This document shows, in pieces, positions 1-7,064 of a DNA stretch of 21,732 nucleotides. The stretch's first letter is position 1. Each line of letters begins with the position of its first letter. Both the position numbers and the translations under genes were made by a program. Source of the DNA: Flavobacteriales bacterium UBA3364 (GTDB lineage: Bacteria > Bacteroidota > Bacteroidia > Flavobacteriales_F > PHOS-HE28); NCBI GenBank assembly GCA_002360495.1, contig DEQO01000018.1, positions 1 to 21,732 of the forward strand, read 5' to 3'. Under the pieces are notes generated by a model. It searched no databases and had not been told where the DNA came from. It saw only the letters and a list, made by a program, of their open reading frames with translations.

Positions 1-778
1 ATACAAGGCCGCGGATTACCCAACGGCGCTGGCCCATGCCGACTCCGCCCTGGCGCTGGAGGCGGAGATACCCGGCGGGTACAAGCTCCGCGGAGACATC
101 AAGCAACGGCAACAGGACTATCACGGTGCCATGATCGATTACGTGAGGTCGGAAAAGCTGGAGCCGGACAATCCGCGGTTGTACATCAGTCGTTCGGCGA
201 TCCATATCACCGAAGGGCGGCTCAAGGAGGCGATGAAGGATGTGGACCGCGCATTGGACCTGGACGATAACGACCCCGACGCGTGGTACAACCGGGCCTG
301 TGCGAACTACCTCGGACAGAACAACGACGGCGCGCTGCACGATCTGGAGAACTCCTTGAAGCTGCGACCGGACAATGCGGATGCGCTTTTCCTGCGCGGC
401 GTGGTGAAGGGTGAACTGTACAAGGAAGAGGATGGCATCGTGGACATCGAAGCCGCGCTGGCCCTGAACCCCAAGCAGGCTGACGGACTGATGAGCATCG
501 CCGTGCTGTTGTTCGAGAGCAAGCGGTACGAAGAGGCCATCGCCAAGTTCGACCAGGTCATCGATGCGGAAAAGGACCATATGGAGGCCCTCTATTACCG
601 CGCCGACTGTTACTACGGCTTGGAGAACAAGGAGAAAGCTTGTGAGGATTGGCGCAAGGCTGCGGATCTCGGCGATGGCGATGCCAAGTTCATCGTGCGC
701 AACTACTGCAATACCGACGAGGAGAAGATCCCGAAGAAGCCCGTCAAGGGCAGAAGGCGTTCGGTGATCGAGTTCTAG
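1..778 (+). CDS. TPR-repeat protein, 3' part (5' end outside window)
   Basis: The reading frame is open from base 2 of the window to the TAG at 776-778, giving 258 visible residues; the first in-frame ATG (131) is internal to a repeat, so the true start lies upstream. The protein is made of consecutive tetratricopeptide repeats with the usual pattern of small residues and aromatics, for example ALHDLENSLKLRPDNADAL and EAIAKFDQVIDAEKDHMEAL. TPR arrays are helical scaffolds for protein-protein contacts. The C-terminus is a short basic tail (KKPVKGRRRS). No catalytic domain is visible, and the cellular compartment cannot be judged without the N-terminus. The 192 bases that follow hold a structured segment but no gene, so it is probably not co-transcribed with gldF. 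The TPR call is secure; the function is unknown. Confidence 0.85.
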   Translation, partial: YKAADYPTALAHADSALALEAEIPGGYKLRGDIKQRQQDYHGAMIDYVRSEKLEPDNPRLYISRSAIHITEGRLKEAMKDVDRALDLDDNDPDAWYNRACANYLGQNNDGALHDLENSLKLRPDNADALFLRGVVKGELYKEEDGIVDIEAALALNPKQADGLMSIAVLLFESKRYEEAIAKFDQVIDAEKDHMEALYYRADCYYGLENKEKACEDWRKAADLGDGDAKFIVRNYCNTDEEKIPKKPVKGRRRSVIEF

Positions 779-808
779 AACGGACAGTTCAGTGGTCGTT
801 GATCGATA

Positions 809-890
809 GTTGTTGCCGGTCGTCAGGGATGTCAAGGCATCCACTCCGGTGGATCTTCGGCCTAAGCCACACAGCCTGACAACGAACAAC
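809..890. repeat. Imperfect long inverted repeat enclosing a perfect hairpin
   Basis: In the gap between the TPR gene and gldF, GTTGTT (809-814) and GTCAGG (822-827) can pair with AACAAC (885-890) and CCTGAC (875-880), with an internal loop. Inside sits a perfect hairpin ATCCAC-tccg-GTGGAT (839-854). The right arm also carries an 8-base direct repeat, CTGACAAC, at 876-883 and 890-897. There is no T-run after the hairpin, so it is a poor match to an intrinsic terminator. It may be a terminator-like or structured RNA segment, or chance. Confidence 0.35.
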
Positions 891-946
891 TGACAACTCG
901 TCCCTTCCACCCAAGGAACGGCAACCTCCCAGGCTTTCGCGGCGGT

Positions 947-953
947 TATCTTG
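947..953 (+). promoter_or_regulatory. Possible Bacteroidota -7 element for gldF
   Basis: TATCTTG resembles the TAnnTTTG -7 element with one T missing and lies 17 bases before the gldF ATG. No convincing -33 TTTG is visible. This is a weak call that rests mainly on position. Confidence 0.3.
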
Positions 954-970
954 GCGCCCGCTTTTCCCGC

Positions 971-1696
971 ATGCGTGTTCTTATCCTCAAGGAGGTCCGT
1001 GGGTTCCTCGGATCGCTGATCGGCCAGGTGGTGGTGGTGGTCTTCCTCCTCCTTACCGGCCTTTTCCTGTGGGTGTTCCCGGACAATATCCTGGATACGG
1101 GCTACGCCGACCTGGCCCCGCTGTTCTTCATCGCCCCGTGGGTCTTCCTTTTCCTTGTGCCGGCGGTGACCATGCGGAGTTTCAGCGAAGAGAAGCGCAC
1201 CGGGACCATTGAAATGCTGTTGACCAAGCCGCTCACGGAGTTCCAGCTCGTGCTGGCGAAATACCTCGCCGCAGTGATCCTGTTGGTGTTCGCTTTGCTG
1301 CCGACGTTGGTCTATTGGTACAGCCTGCACGATCTGGCGATGCCGCGTGGCAACCTGGATACGGGCGGGATCATCGGTTCCTACATCGGTCTGCTTTTCC
1401 TCGCCTCGTGTTTCGCAGCCATCGGCGTGTTCGCTTCATCGATCACCGAGAACCAGGTGGTGGCCTTCATGATCGCCGTGTTCCTGTGCTTCTTCCTCTA
1501 CCTGGGTTTCGACCTGATCGCCAGCTTCGACGCCTTCGGTTCGCTGGAAGGTCCCATCAAGGCCATCGGGATCCAGGACCATTATGCCAGCTTGAGCCGT
1601 GGCGTGATCGACCTGCGCGATGTGCTTTACTTCCTCGGGGCGATCTCGGTCTTCCTGCTGCTCACGCGCACTGCGCTCCAAAGCCGACGCTGGTAG
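971..1696 (+). CDS. gldF: Gliding motility-associated ABC transporter permease GldF
   Basis: A 241-residue ABC-2 type permease with about six hydrophobic segments (roughly residues 16-36, 51-68, 97-117, 133-155, 162-184, 218-234). The stretch after the second segment, FSEEKRTGTIEMLLTKPLTE (71-90), is the typical cytoplasmic motif of ABC-2 permeases of the GldF/NosY type. The length matches known GldF proteins. In the family, GldF is the inner-membrane permease that works with the ATPase GldA and with GldG, and is linked to gliding in Bacteroidota. Here gldG starts immediately after the TAG stop (0 bp gap), which supports the identity. No gldA is in the window. The presence of gldFG does not prove that the organism glides, since these genes also occur in non-gliding relatives. 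Confidence 0.92.
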   Translation: MRVLILKEVRGFLGSLIGQVVVVVFLLLTGLFLWVFPDNILDTGYADLAPLFFIAPWVFLFLVPAVTMRSFSEEKRTGTIEMLLTKPLTEFQLVLAKYLAAVILLVFALLPTLVYWYSLHDLAMPRGNLDTGGIIGSYIGLLFLASCFAAIGVFASSITENQVVAFMIAVFLCFFLYLGFDLIASFDAFGSLEGPIKAIGIQDHYASLSRGVIDLRDVLYFLGAISVFLLLTRTALQSRRW

Positions 1697-3427
1697 ATGA
1701 AGCGCAGCCCCCGTTCAGCGGACCTCTTCGAATTGATGATGGGCTTGGCCATCGTAGGCTTGGTGCTCTTCATCGGTTCATTCACCCGGCTGCGCAGTGA
1801 CCTCACCAACGAGAAGCGTTACACGTTGACGCCCGCCACGCGTGGCATGGTGCAGGAACTGCCGGACGTCGTTTACGTGAAGGTCTACCTGAGCGGTGAA
1901 CTGCCTGCCGATCTCCAACGCCTTTCACAAGCCACGCGCGACCTGCTGGATGAGATGCGTGTCATCGCAGGGGAGAACATCCAATACACCTTCATCGACC
2001 CGAACGAAAGCGCCGACGAAAAGACGCGGAAGGAGACCTATGACCAACTGCAACGGGACGGGCTGACGTACAGCAGCATCCGGATGCGCGGGAAGGGCGC
2101 CTTCTCCGAACGGATCGTGTTCCCCGGTGCCCTCATCACCTTCCGTGGCAAGACGATCCCCGTGCAATTGCTGAAGACGCAGCTTCGCACGCCGGATGCG
2201 GACATCGTGAACCGCTCGATCAACAACCTCGAGTACGAATTCGCAAGTGCTTTCCGGCAGGTGACCACCAAGGAGAAGGCCAGGATCGCCTTCATCACCG
2301 GGCACGGCGAGTTGGGCGAACTGGAGGTGATGGACGTGACCAATGCCTTGAAGGAAACCTACGAGGTGGAGCGTGTCACCATCGGCGAACGGATCGATGC
2401 CTTGAGCCACAAAGTGCAAGGCATGAGCTACCGCTTGAACGACTATGCCGCTGTGATCATCGCGAAACCGGATAGCACCTTCCCTTCGCGCGATCGGTAC
2501 GTGATCGATCAGTTCATCATGAACGGTGGCCGCGTGCTCTGGCTTCTTGATGCCATGAACGCCAATCTGGACAGCCTGCGCAAGAACCAGTTCTCCATTG
2601 CGGTACCCAACGAGACCGGCCTGGACGACCTGCTCTTCGCGTACGGCGTGCGCATCAACAAGGACCTCGTGCTGGACCGCAGTTGTGCACCGATCGAACT
2701 GTACACACAGCCCTACGGGAACCAGCGCAAACTGGAGCGATTCCCTTGGTATTGGGAACCCGTACTGATCCCACAGAGCACGCACCCGATCGTGAGCAAC
2801 ATCGACCCGGTGCACATGCGCTTCGCCAGCACCATGGACACGATCGCGGCCGATAGTGTGGCGAAGACGATCCTGCTCACGAGTTCTCCCGCTTCCCTCG
2901 CCCAGCGCAATCCAGTGCGCATCAGCTTGAACGTGGTGGAGATGGCCCCTCCCTTCGACCGGCAAAGCACGCCCTACATGCCGATGGCCGTGTTGTTGGA
3001 AGGGAAATTCACATCGGCCTTTGTGGACCGGCTGCCCCAGAATTTCACGTCCGACCCGGCAGTGGCCTACCGCGAGCACGGCAAACCCTCGGCGCAGATC
3101 GTGGTATCCGATGGCGACGTGATCGGCAACCGGATCGATGTGAACAAGGGCATGTACTTCACGCTCGGCTTCGATCGCTATTCCAACGCCAAGATCTACG
3201 GGAACCGCGAGTTCATCATCAACGCGATGAACCACCTGCTCAACGACAAGAGCTTGATCAGCATCCGGTCCCGGGCCATCACCTTGCGCCAATTGGATCC
3301 CGAACGGATCGAAAGCGATCGGACCTGGTGGCAGGTGGTGAACGTGGCGGTGCCGGTGCTGGTCGCGATGATCATCGGCCTGTTCTACCAATTCCTGCGC
3401 CGTCGCAAAGCCACACGCACATCATGA
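1697..3427 (+). CDS. gldG: Gliding motility-associated ABC transporter component GldG
   Basis: A 576-residue protein with an N-terminal membrane segment (about residues 14-28), a long periplasmic region and a C-terminal membrane segment (about 548-566) followed by a basic tail (RRRKATRTS). The N-terminal motif EKRYTLTPATRGMV after the first membrane helix and the internal IAFITGHGELGELE are typical of the GldG / ABC-type uncharacterised auxiliary family. GldG is the partner of the permease GldF; the mechanism and cargo are not settled. The ATG directly follows the gldF stop, and the TGA overlaps the next ATG (ATGA, 4 bp), so the three genes are translationally coupled. The very long open frame on the opposite strand of this gene is a codon-bias shadow. 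Confidence 0.93.
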   Translation: MKRSPRSADLFELMMGLAIVGLVLFIGSFTRLRSDLTNEKRYTLTPATRGMVQELPDVVYVKVYLSGELPADLQRLSQATRDLLDEMRVIAGENIQYTFIDPNESADEKTRKETYDQLQRDGLTYSSIRMRGKGAFSERIVFPGALITFRGKTIPVQLLKTQLRTPDADIVNRSINNLEYEFASAFRQVTTKEKARIAFITGHGELGELEVMDVTNALKETYEVERVTIGERIDALSHKVQGMSYRLNDYAAVIIAKPDSTFPSRDRYVIDQFIMNGGRVLWLLDAMNANLDSLRKNQFSIAVPNETGLDDLLFAYGVRINKDLVLDRSCAPIELYTQPYGNQRKLERFPWYWEPVLIPQSTHPIVSNIDPVHMRFASTMDTIAADSVAKTILLTSSPASLAQRNPVRISLNVVEMAPPFDRQSTPYMPMAVLLEGKFTSAFVDRLPQNFTSDPAVAYREHGKPSAQIVVSDGDVIGNRIDVNKGMYFTLGFDRYSNAKIYGNREFIINAMNHLLNDKSLISIRSRAITLRQLDPERIESDRTWWQVVNVAVPVLVAMIIGLFYQFLRRRKATRTS

Positions 3428-4434
3428 ACCGTCGCCTTCTGCTTCTGGTCGTCCTCGTTCTCCTAGGTGGGCTCGCCTGGTGGATCTCCTCGCGTTCCGG
3501 CCCAAGCACCCTGGACCGCCCGCTGAGCGATTTCGCCGTGGCGGACACCGCCGGTGTGACCAGGATCTACATCGCCGACAAGCAAGGCAGGCACATCGAT
3601 CTCAAGCGCACGGACAGGGGCTGGTCGTTGAACGACACGTTCATGGCGAAACCCCATGATGTCACCATGCTCCTCCGGACCTTCAAGCGTGTTGAAGTGA
3701 AGAGCCCCGTGCCGAAGGCAGCCGAAGCGCATACCCTCCGCGTCATGGGCGCGGCATCGAAGAAAGTGGAGATCTACGAAGGCGGCGATGTGCCCTCCAA
3801 GATCTGGATCGTGGGACACGGCACGCAGGACCATTTCGGCACGTACATGTTGTTGGAAAAGCCCGGCGAAGGTCGCAGCAACGCCCCCTTCATCATGGGC
3901 ATGGGCGGGTTCATCGGGACCTTGTTCCAGCGGTTCCACACCAAACTGGACGACTGGCGCGATACGGAGGTATACAGGTTCACCGATCAGCGCGAACTGG
4001 CCACCGTGGAGCTTCGAACGCCACTGGCACCTGCCAATTCCTATCGCATCGACCAGGACCCGGACGGGCGCTTCTCCCTGCTGGACCACCAAGGTAGACC
4101 GTACGCTTTCGACACTGTGCTGGTGCATGGGGCGGTGCTCTCGCTCAAGCAGGTGAACTTCGAACGTATCGAACGGCTGAAGCGGACCACGCGCGATTCC
4201 CTGCTCGGCGCCACACCAAGCCACATCCTGCAGATCACCGACCGGACCGGTAAAAAGAACACGACCAAGATCTGGTACCTCCCTTACACGGGTCCCGCGC
4301 CCACCTTCGATCGCGCGCAGCCCCTGTTCGATGACATCCGCATGTATGCGCTGGTGCAGGACACGCTGGTGGTGGTGATGCAGCGGCCCCAGTTGGAACG
4401 GGTGCTGCAACCGATCAGCGGATTCATGCGCTGA
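3424..4434 (+). CDS. DUF4340 domain-containing membrane-anchored protein
   Basis: A 336-residue protein starting at the ATG that overlaps the gldG stop by 4 bp; a longer frame beginning at 3328 lies inside gldG and is not the likely start. The N-terminus MNRRLLLLVVLVLLGGLAWW is a signal anchor or uncleaved signal, followed by an extracytoplasmic domain. The pattern of short beta-rich units (RIYIADKQGRHIDLKRTDRG, then W-S-L-N-D) fits DUF4340, a family found beside gldG-like ABC auxiliary genes in several phyla. The biochemical function is unknown. Coupling to gldFG suggests it is part of, or assists, the same transporter. Sure of the gene and fairly sure of the family. Confidence 0.8.
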   Translation: MNRRLLLLVVLVLLGGLAWWISSRSGPSTLDRPLSDFAVADTAGVTRIYIADKQGRHIDLKRTDRGWSLNDTFMAKPHDVTMLLRTFKRVEVKSPVPKAAEAHTLRVMGAASKKVEIYEGGDVPSKIWIVGHGTQDHFGTYMLLEKPGEGRSNAPFIMGMGGFIGTLFQRFHTKLDDWRDTEVYRFTDQRELATVELRTPLAPANSYRIDQDPDGRFSLLDHQGRPYAFDTVLVHGAVLSLKQVNFERIERLKRTTRDSLLGATPSHILQITDRTGKKNTTKIWYLPYTGPAPTFDRAQPLFDDIRMYALVQDTLVVVMQRPQLERVLQPISGFMR

Positions 4435-4443
4435 GCGAGGGAT

Positions 4444-4478
4444 CGGGGCTGTGGAAAACCCCGTTGCCGTGTTGATAA
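4444..4478 (-). promoter_or_regulatory. Two DnaA-box-like 9-mers upstream of dnaN
   Basis: On the minus strand, TTTTCCACA (4450-4458) matches the relaxed DnaA box TTWTNCACA, and TTATCAACA (4470-4478) differs from TTATCCACA at one base. Both point the same way and start 20 bases apart, close to two helical turns. The first box lies in the loop of a hairpin with perfect arms CGGGG (4444-4448) and CCCCG (4459-4463), which might instead be a weak terminator for the gldFG operon. The sites could autoregulate dnaN or belong to a small origin. No AT-rich unwinding element is obvious nearby. Confidence 0.45.
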
Positions 4479-4507
4479 CTGGTCCCAAGCCCGCAGGGGT
4501 GCCCGGC

Positions 4508-4515
4508 TAACTTTG
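4508..4515 (+). promoter_or_regulatory. Bacteroidota -7 promoter element of dnaN
   Basis: TAACTTTG matches the TAnnTTTG -7 consensus exactly and lies 29 bases before the dnaN ATG, so a transcript would start near 4521 with a leader of about 24 bases. No TTTG or TTG is visible at the usual -33 distance. Confidence 0.6.
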
Positions 4516-4544
4516 CACGTCCTCAAAAAAGACCTATCGCTCCT

Positions 4545-5666
4545 ATGAAGTTCATCGTCTCCAGCACCGCCTTGCTCAAGCAATTGCAGCTTCTTCAAGG
4601 AGTGCTCGCCAGCAGCAATACCCTTCCCATCCTGGACAATTTCCTGTTCGACATCGATGGCAAGCAACTGACGGTGACCGCCAGCGACCTGGAGACCACG
4701 ATCACGGCGACGTTGGCGGTGGAGGCCAAGGACAAAGGCAGCGTAGCGATACCCGCCCGCTTACTGTTGGATACGTTGAAGGCCTTCCCGGAACAGCCGC
4801 TCACCTTCAGTGTCGACAACAAGCACTTCGGTGTGGAGATCAACAGCGACCAAGGGAAGTACAAGATGACGGGCTTCAACGGCAGCGAGTTCCCCCGCAG
4901 CCCGGTGCTTGAGGGTGCCACCAAACTCGCCCTGCCCGCCGGCACCTTGGCCACGGCCATCAACAAGACCATCTTCGCCACGGGCAACGATGACCTGCGT
5001 CCGGTGATGAGCGGGATCTTCTTCGAGCTCACCCCCGAGGATGTTCGGTTCGTGGCCACCGATGCGCACAAGTTGGTCCGCTACAAGCGCACCGATGTAC
5101 AAGCACCGAAGGCCGCTTCCTTCATCGTACCCAAGAAGCCGCTGAACCTGCTGAAGAACACCCTGGCCGGCACCAACGCTGAAGTGACGATCGAGTACAA
5201 CGAGAACAACGCCGCCTTCCGGTTCGACAACACCGTGCTTGTGTGCCGCTTGATCGACGGGAAATACCCCAACTACGAGGCGGTGATCCCCAAGACCAAT
5301 CCGAACAAGCTCACCATCGATCGTGCCACCTTCCTGAGCTCCATCCGCCGTGTGGCCATCTTCGCCAACAAGACGACCCACCAGGTGCGCCTGCATATCA
5401 ACGGCAGCCAGCTCGCCATCAGCGCGGAAGATCTGGACTTCGCCAACGAGGCCAATGAGAAGCTGACCTGTTCCTACGACGGCGACGAGATCACCATCGG
5501 CTTCAATTCCCGCTTCTTGATGGACATGCTGAACAACATCGGCACCGAGCATGTAATCCTGGAGATGAGCGCACCGAACCGCGCCGGGATCCTGCTTCCG
5601 GGCGAGGCCGGTGAAGTGGGCGAGGATGTCCTGATGTTGGTGATGCCGGTGATGCTGAACAACTGA
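4545..5666 (+). CDS. dnaN: DNA polymerase III beta subunit (sliding clamp)
   Basis: A 373-residue protein, the usual clamp length. It starts MKFIVSSTALLKQLQLLQGV and contains the classic beta-clamp landmarks: NTLPILDNFLFDI near residue 25, the ATDAHKLVRYKR motif of the second domain, CRLIDGKYPNYEAVIP near the middle, and the C-terminal hydrophobic-pocket end LLPGEAGEVGEDVLMLVMPV-MLNN. The protein forms a ring dimer that tethers DNA polymerase to DNA. The gene has its own -7 promoter and DnaA-box-like sites in the preceding 110 bases. It lies downstream of the gldF-gldG-DUF4340 operon and not next to dnaA, which is about 15 kb away at the other end of the window. Confidence 0.98.
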   Translation: MKFIVSSTALLKQLQLLQGVLASSNTLPILDNFLFDIDGKQLTVTASDLETTITATLAVEAKDKGSVAIPARLLLDTLKAFPEQPLTFSVDNKHFGVEINSDQGKYKMTGFNGSEFPRSPVLEGATKLALPAGTLATAINKTIFATGNDDLRPVMSGIFFELTPEDVRFVATDAHKLVRYKRTDVQAPKAASFIVPKKPLNLLKNTLAGTNAEVTIEYNENNAAFRFDNTVLVCRLIDGKYPNYEAVIPKTNPNKLTIDRATFLSSIRRVAIFANKTTHQVRLHINGSQLAISAEDLDFANEANEKLTCSYDGDEITIGFNSRFLMDMLNNIGTEHVILEMSAPNRAGILLPGEAGEVGEDVLMLVMPVMLNN

Positions 5667-5689
5667 TCGGATCCGGCACGGGATCGGCT

Positions 5690-5697
5690 TACCTTCG
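5690..5697 (+). promoter_or_regulatory. Possible weak -7 element before the META-domain gene
   Basis: TACCTTCG differs from TAnnTTTG at one base and lies 16 bases before the ATG at 5714. No -33 element is visible. The gene may equally be read through from dnaN, 47 bases upstream. Confidence 0.25.
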
Positions 5698-5713
5698 GGA
5701 AACAACCACGACC

Positions 5714-6169
5714 ATGAGATATATCCCTTTCGCACTGGCACTGACGGTCATCCTGAGCGCGCACAAGTGCAACGAAAAGACCGCTGCCGCCGTGGACGCT
5801 GGAACTCCAACGGAAACCGTTCAAAAAGTGGCCTCGATCCTGGCCATGAAGTGGGTGCTCACCTCGATCAAAGGGGGGCCTTTGAACATGCCTAAAGAGG
5901 CTGAAGCCCCGTGGATCGTGCTGAAGCGCGAAGGTGATCAACTGGAAGGTTTCGGCGGGTGCAACAGCCTCTTCGGAACGTATGCCGTTGAAGGTTCACG
6001 CATCAAGTTCATCGACCTGGGATCGACGAAGAAATATTGCGAAGCCACCCAGGGCATCGAGACCGCGTTCATGCAAGCGCTGCGCACCAGTGCCGAATTC
6101 AAACTGGAAGGCGGTCTGATGAAGTTGATCGCCAATGGTGATGAACTGGCCGCCTTCAGCAAGCAGTAG
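5714..6169 (+). CDS. META domain-containing secreted protein (HslJ-like)
   Basis: A 151-residue protein with a hydrophobic N-terminus (MRYIPFALALTVILS) that looks like a signal peptide. The cysteine at 19 is preceded by AHK, so a true lipobox is not present. The rest is a META domain: a tryptophan followed by LTSIKG (47-54), the core GFGGCNSLFGTY (79-90), and a second conserved cysteine after the STKKYC stretch (109), which in the family can pair with the GGC cysteine. META-domain proteins are small envelope proteins; E. coli HslJ is linked to novobiocin resistance, but the general biochemical role is unknown. It is convergent with the rhomboid gene. Confidence 0.85.
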   Translation: MRYIPFALALTVILSAHKCNEKTAAAVDAGTPTETVQKVASILAMKWVLTSIKGGPLNMPKEAEAPWIVLKREGDQLEGFGGCNSLFGTYAVEGSRIKFIDLGSTKKYCEATQGIETAFMQALRTSAEFKLEGGLMKLIANGDELAAFSKQ

Positions 6170-6189
6170 TCATCCATCCCTCTACCCCG

Positions 6190-6221
6190 AAGCCCCTTCA
6201 CCCTCCCGGTGGAAGGGGCTT
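6190..6221. terminator. GC-rich hairpin between convergent genes
   Basis: AAGCCCCTTC (6190-6199) and GAAGGGGCTT (6212-6221) form a perfect 10-bp stem with a 12-base loop. On the + strand it is followed by the T-rich CTGTTCTTCC, 20 bases after the META gene stop. The rhomboid stop codon on the - strand (6198-6200) lies inside the left arm, so the element is shared with the end of that gene. It plausibly terminates the META transcript and may be bidirectional. Confidence 0.6.
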
Positions 6222-6986
6222 CTGTTCTTCCGGGCCGCCGTTGTTCCAGCTATCCGAACTTCGCCAGGAGCGGTCACCCTGGACATCGCCCTCGCCACTT
6301 GAGGGATCAGCATCGACCAATGGCCCGGTCGGAAGGGGATCGTCCGAATCCTCATCGTCCCAGACCACGGGCTGCGGATCACGTACGGCCGCTGGAACAT
6401 GCCGGTAGAGAAAGGCCATGATAACACCGGAGGCTGCTCCCCAGAAATGGCTTTCCCAACTGATGCGCGGCACTATGGGGAACACACCCCAGATCAGACC
6501 ACCGTACAGGAAGACCACCAATAAGGAGAGCCCCATCAACGTACGTTGCTTGCGCAAGAGGCCACTGGTGAAAAGGAAGGCCGCGATCCCGTAGACCACA
6601 CCGCTGGCACCAATGTGGTAGTTGTCGCGGGCGCTGATCCAGACCCAGGTGCCACTGATGACCCAGGAGGCCAGTACCACCCGGCCCGTCAGGCGAGGAA
6701 AGAAGTACAACAAGGCCGATCCCAGCACAAGGAGCGGGATGGAGTTGTTCAGGAGGTGCTCCATGTCCCCATGGATGAACGGCGAAAAGAGCACGCCCCA
6801 CAGCCCATGGAGCGTTCGCGGGAGTATGCCCCATCGGGCCAGGTCCAACACATACACGCGGTCAAGAAGAAAGACACACCATAAGACCAACACGATCAAT
6901 GCTGGCGGGACGATGGAATAGGCCAGCTTCCGTTCGCGAGGCGCCGGACCCTGCCCGATCAAGGGCTGCTCGCTCAAGGCTTGCAT
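6198..6986 (-). CDS. Rhomboid family intramembrane serine protease
   Basis: Starting at the ATG at 6986 gives 262 residues, MQALSEQPLIGQ and onward. Upstream in-frame ATGs (7031, 7229) would give unconvincing N-termini and overlap the divergent gene. Rhomboid hallmarks: the membrane-entry motif SPFIHGDMEHLLNNS, the catalytic serine in HIGASGVVYG, and the partner histidine in SWESHFWGAASG. About six to seven membrane helices are visible. Rhomboids cleave membrane proteins within or next to the bilayer; the substrate here is unknown. After the last helix there is a hydrophilic, acidic, probably disordered tail of about 65 residues, rich in D, P, S and G (PVVWDDEDSDDPLPTG). The gene is divergent from the cytochrome gene, with 78 bases between the starts. 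Confidence 0.92.
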   Translation of the reverse strand: MQALSEQPLIGQGPAPRERKLAYSIVPPALIVLVLWCVFLLDRVYVLDLARWGILPRTLHGLWGVLFSPFIHGDMEHLLNNSIPLLVLGSALLYFFPRLTGRVVLASWVISGTWVWISARDNYHIGASGVVYGIAAFLFTSGLLRKQRTLMGLSLLVVFLYGGLIWGVFPIVPRISWESHFWGAASGVIMAFLYRHVPAAVRDPQPVVWDDEDSDDPLPTGPLVDADPSSGEGDVQGDRSWRSSDSWNNGGPEEQKPLPPGG

Positions 6987-6999
6987 CGCCGATCGTCGG

Positions 7000-7007
7000 C
7001 AAAGATC
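7000..7007 (-). promoter_or_regulatory. Possible -7 element of the rhomboid gene
   Basis: Read on the minus strand, GATCTTTG differs from TAnnTTTG only at the first base and lies 13 bases upstream of the ATG at 6986. Its position supports that start over the longer frames. No -33 element is clear. Confidence 0.35.
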
Positions 7008-7030
7008 GGTCCCGCTTTTCGGCACGGCCA

Positions 7031-7058
7031 TTGTGTCAGGCAAGACGGAACTAACTTG
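7031..7058 (+). promoter_or_regulatory. Promoter of the cytochrome c gene (and perhaps the cassette after it)
   Basis: TTG (7031-7033), an 18-base spacer and TAACTTG (7052-7058) resemble the Bacteroidota -33/-7 pair, with one T missing in the -7 element. The ATG follows at 7065, so the leader would be very short or absent. Confidence 0.4.
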
Positions 7059-7064
7059 CACGCG

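Noticed and set aside
1925..3391. A 488-residue open frame on the minus strand opposite gldG
   Set aside because: Histidine- and valine-rich shadow of a GC-rich coding strand with no recognisable domain; gldG on the + strand has clear family motifs and operon coupling.
5667..5689. Short GATCC/GGATC inverted repeat after dnaN as a terminator
   Set aside because: The 5-bp stem is short and not followed by a T-run; it overlaps the likely promoter region of the next gene.
6981..7064. N-terminal extension of the cytochrome gene to 6981
   Set aside because: It would bury the lipoprotein signal peptide behind 28 hydrophilic residues and overlap the rhomboid start.
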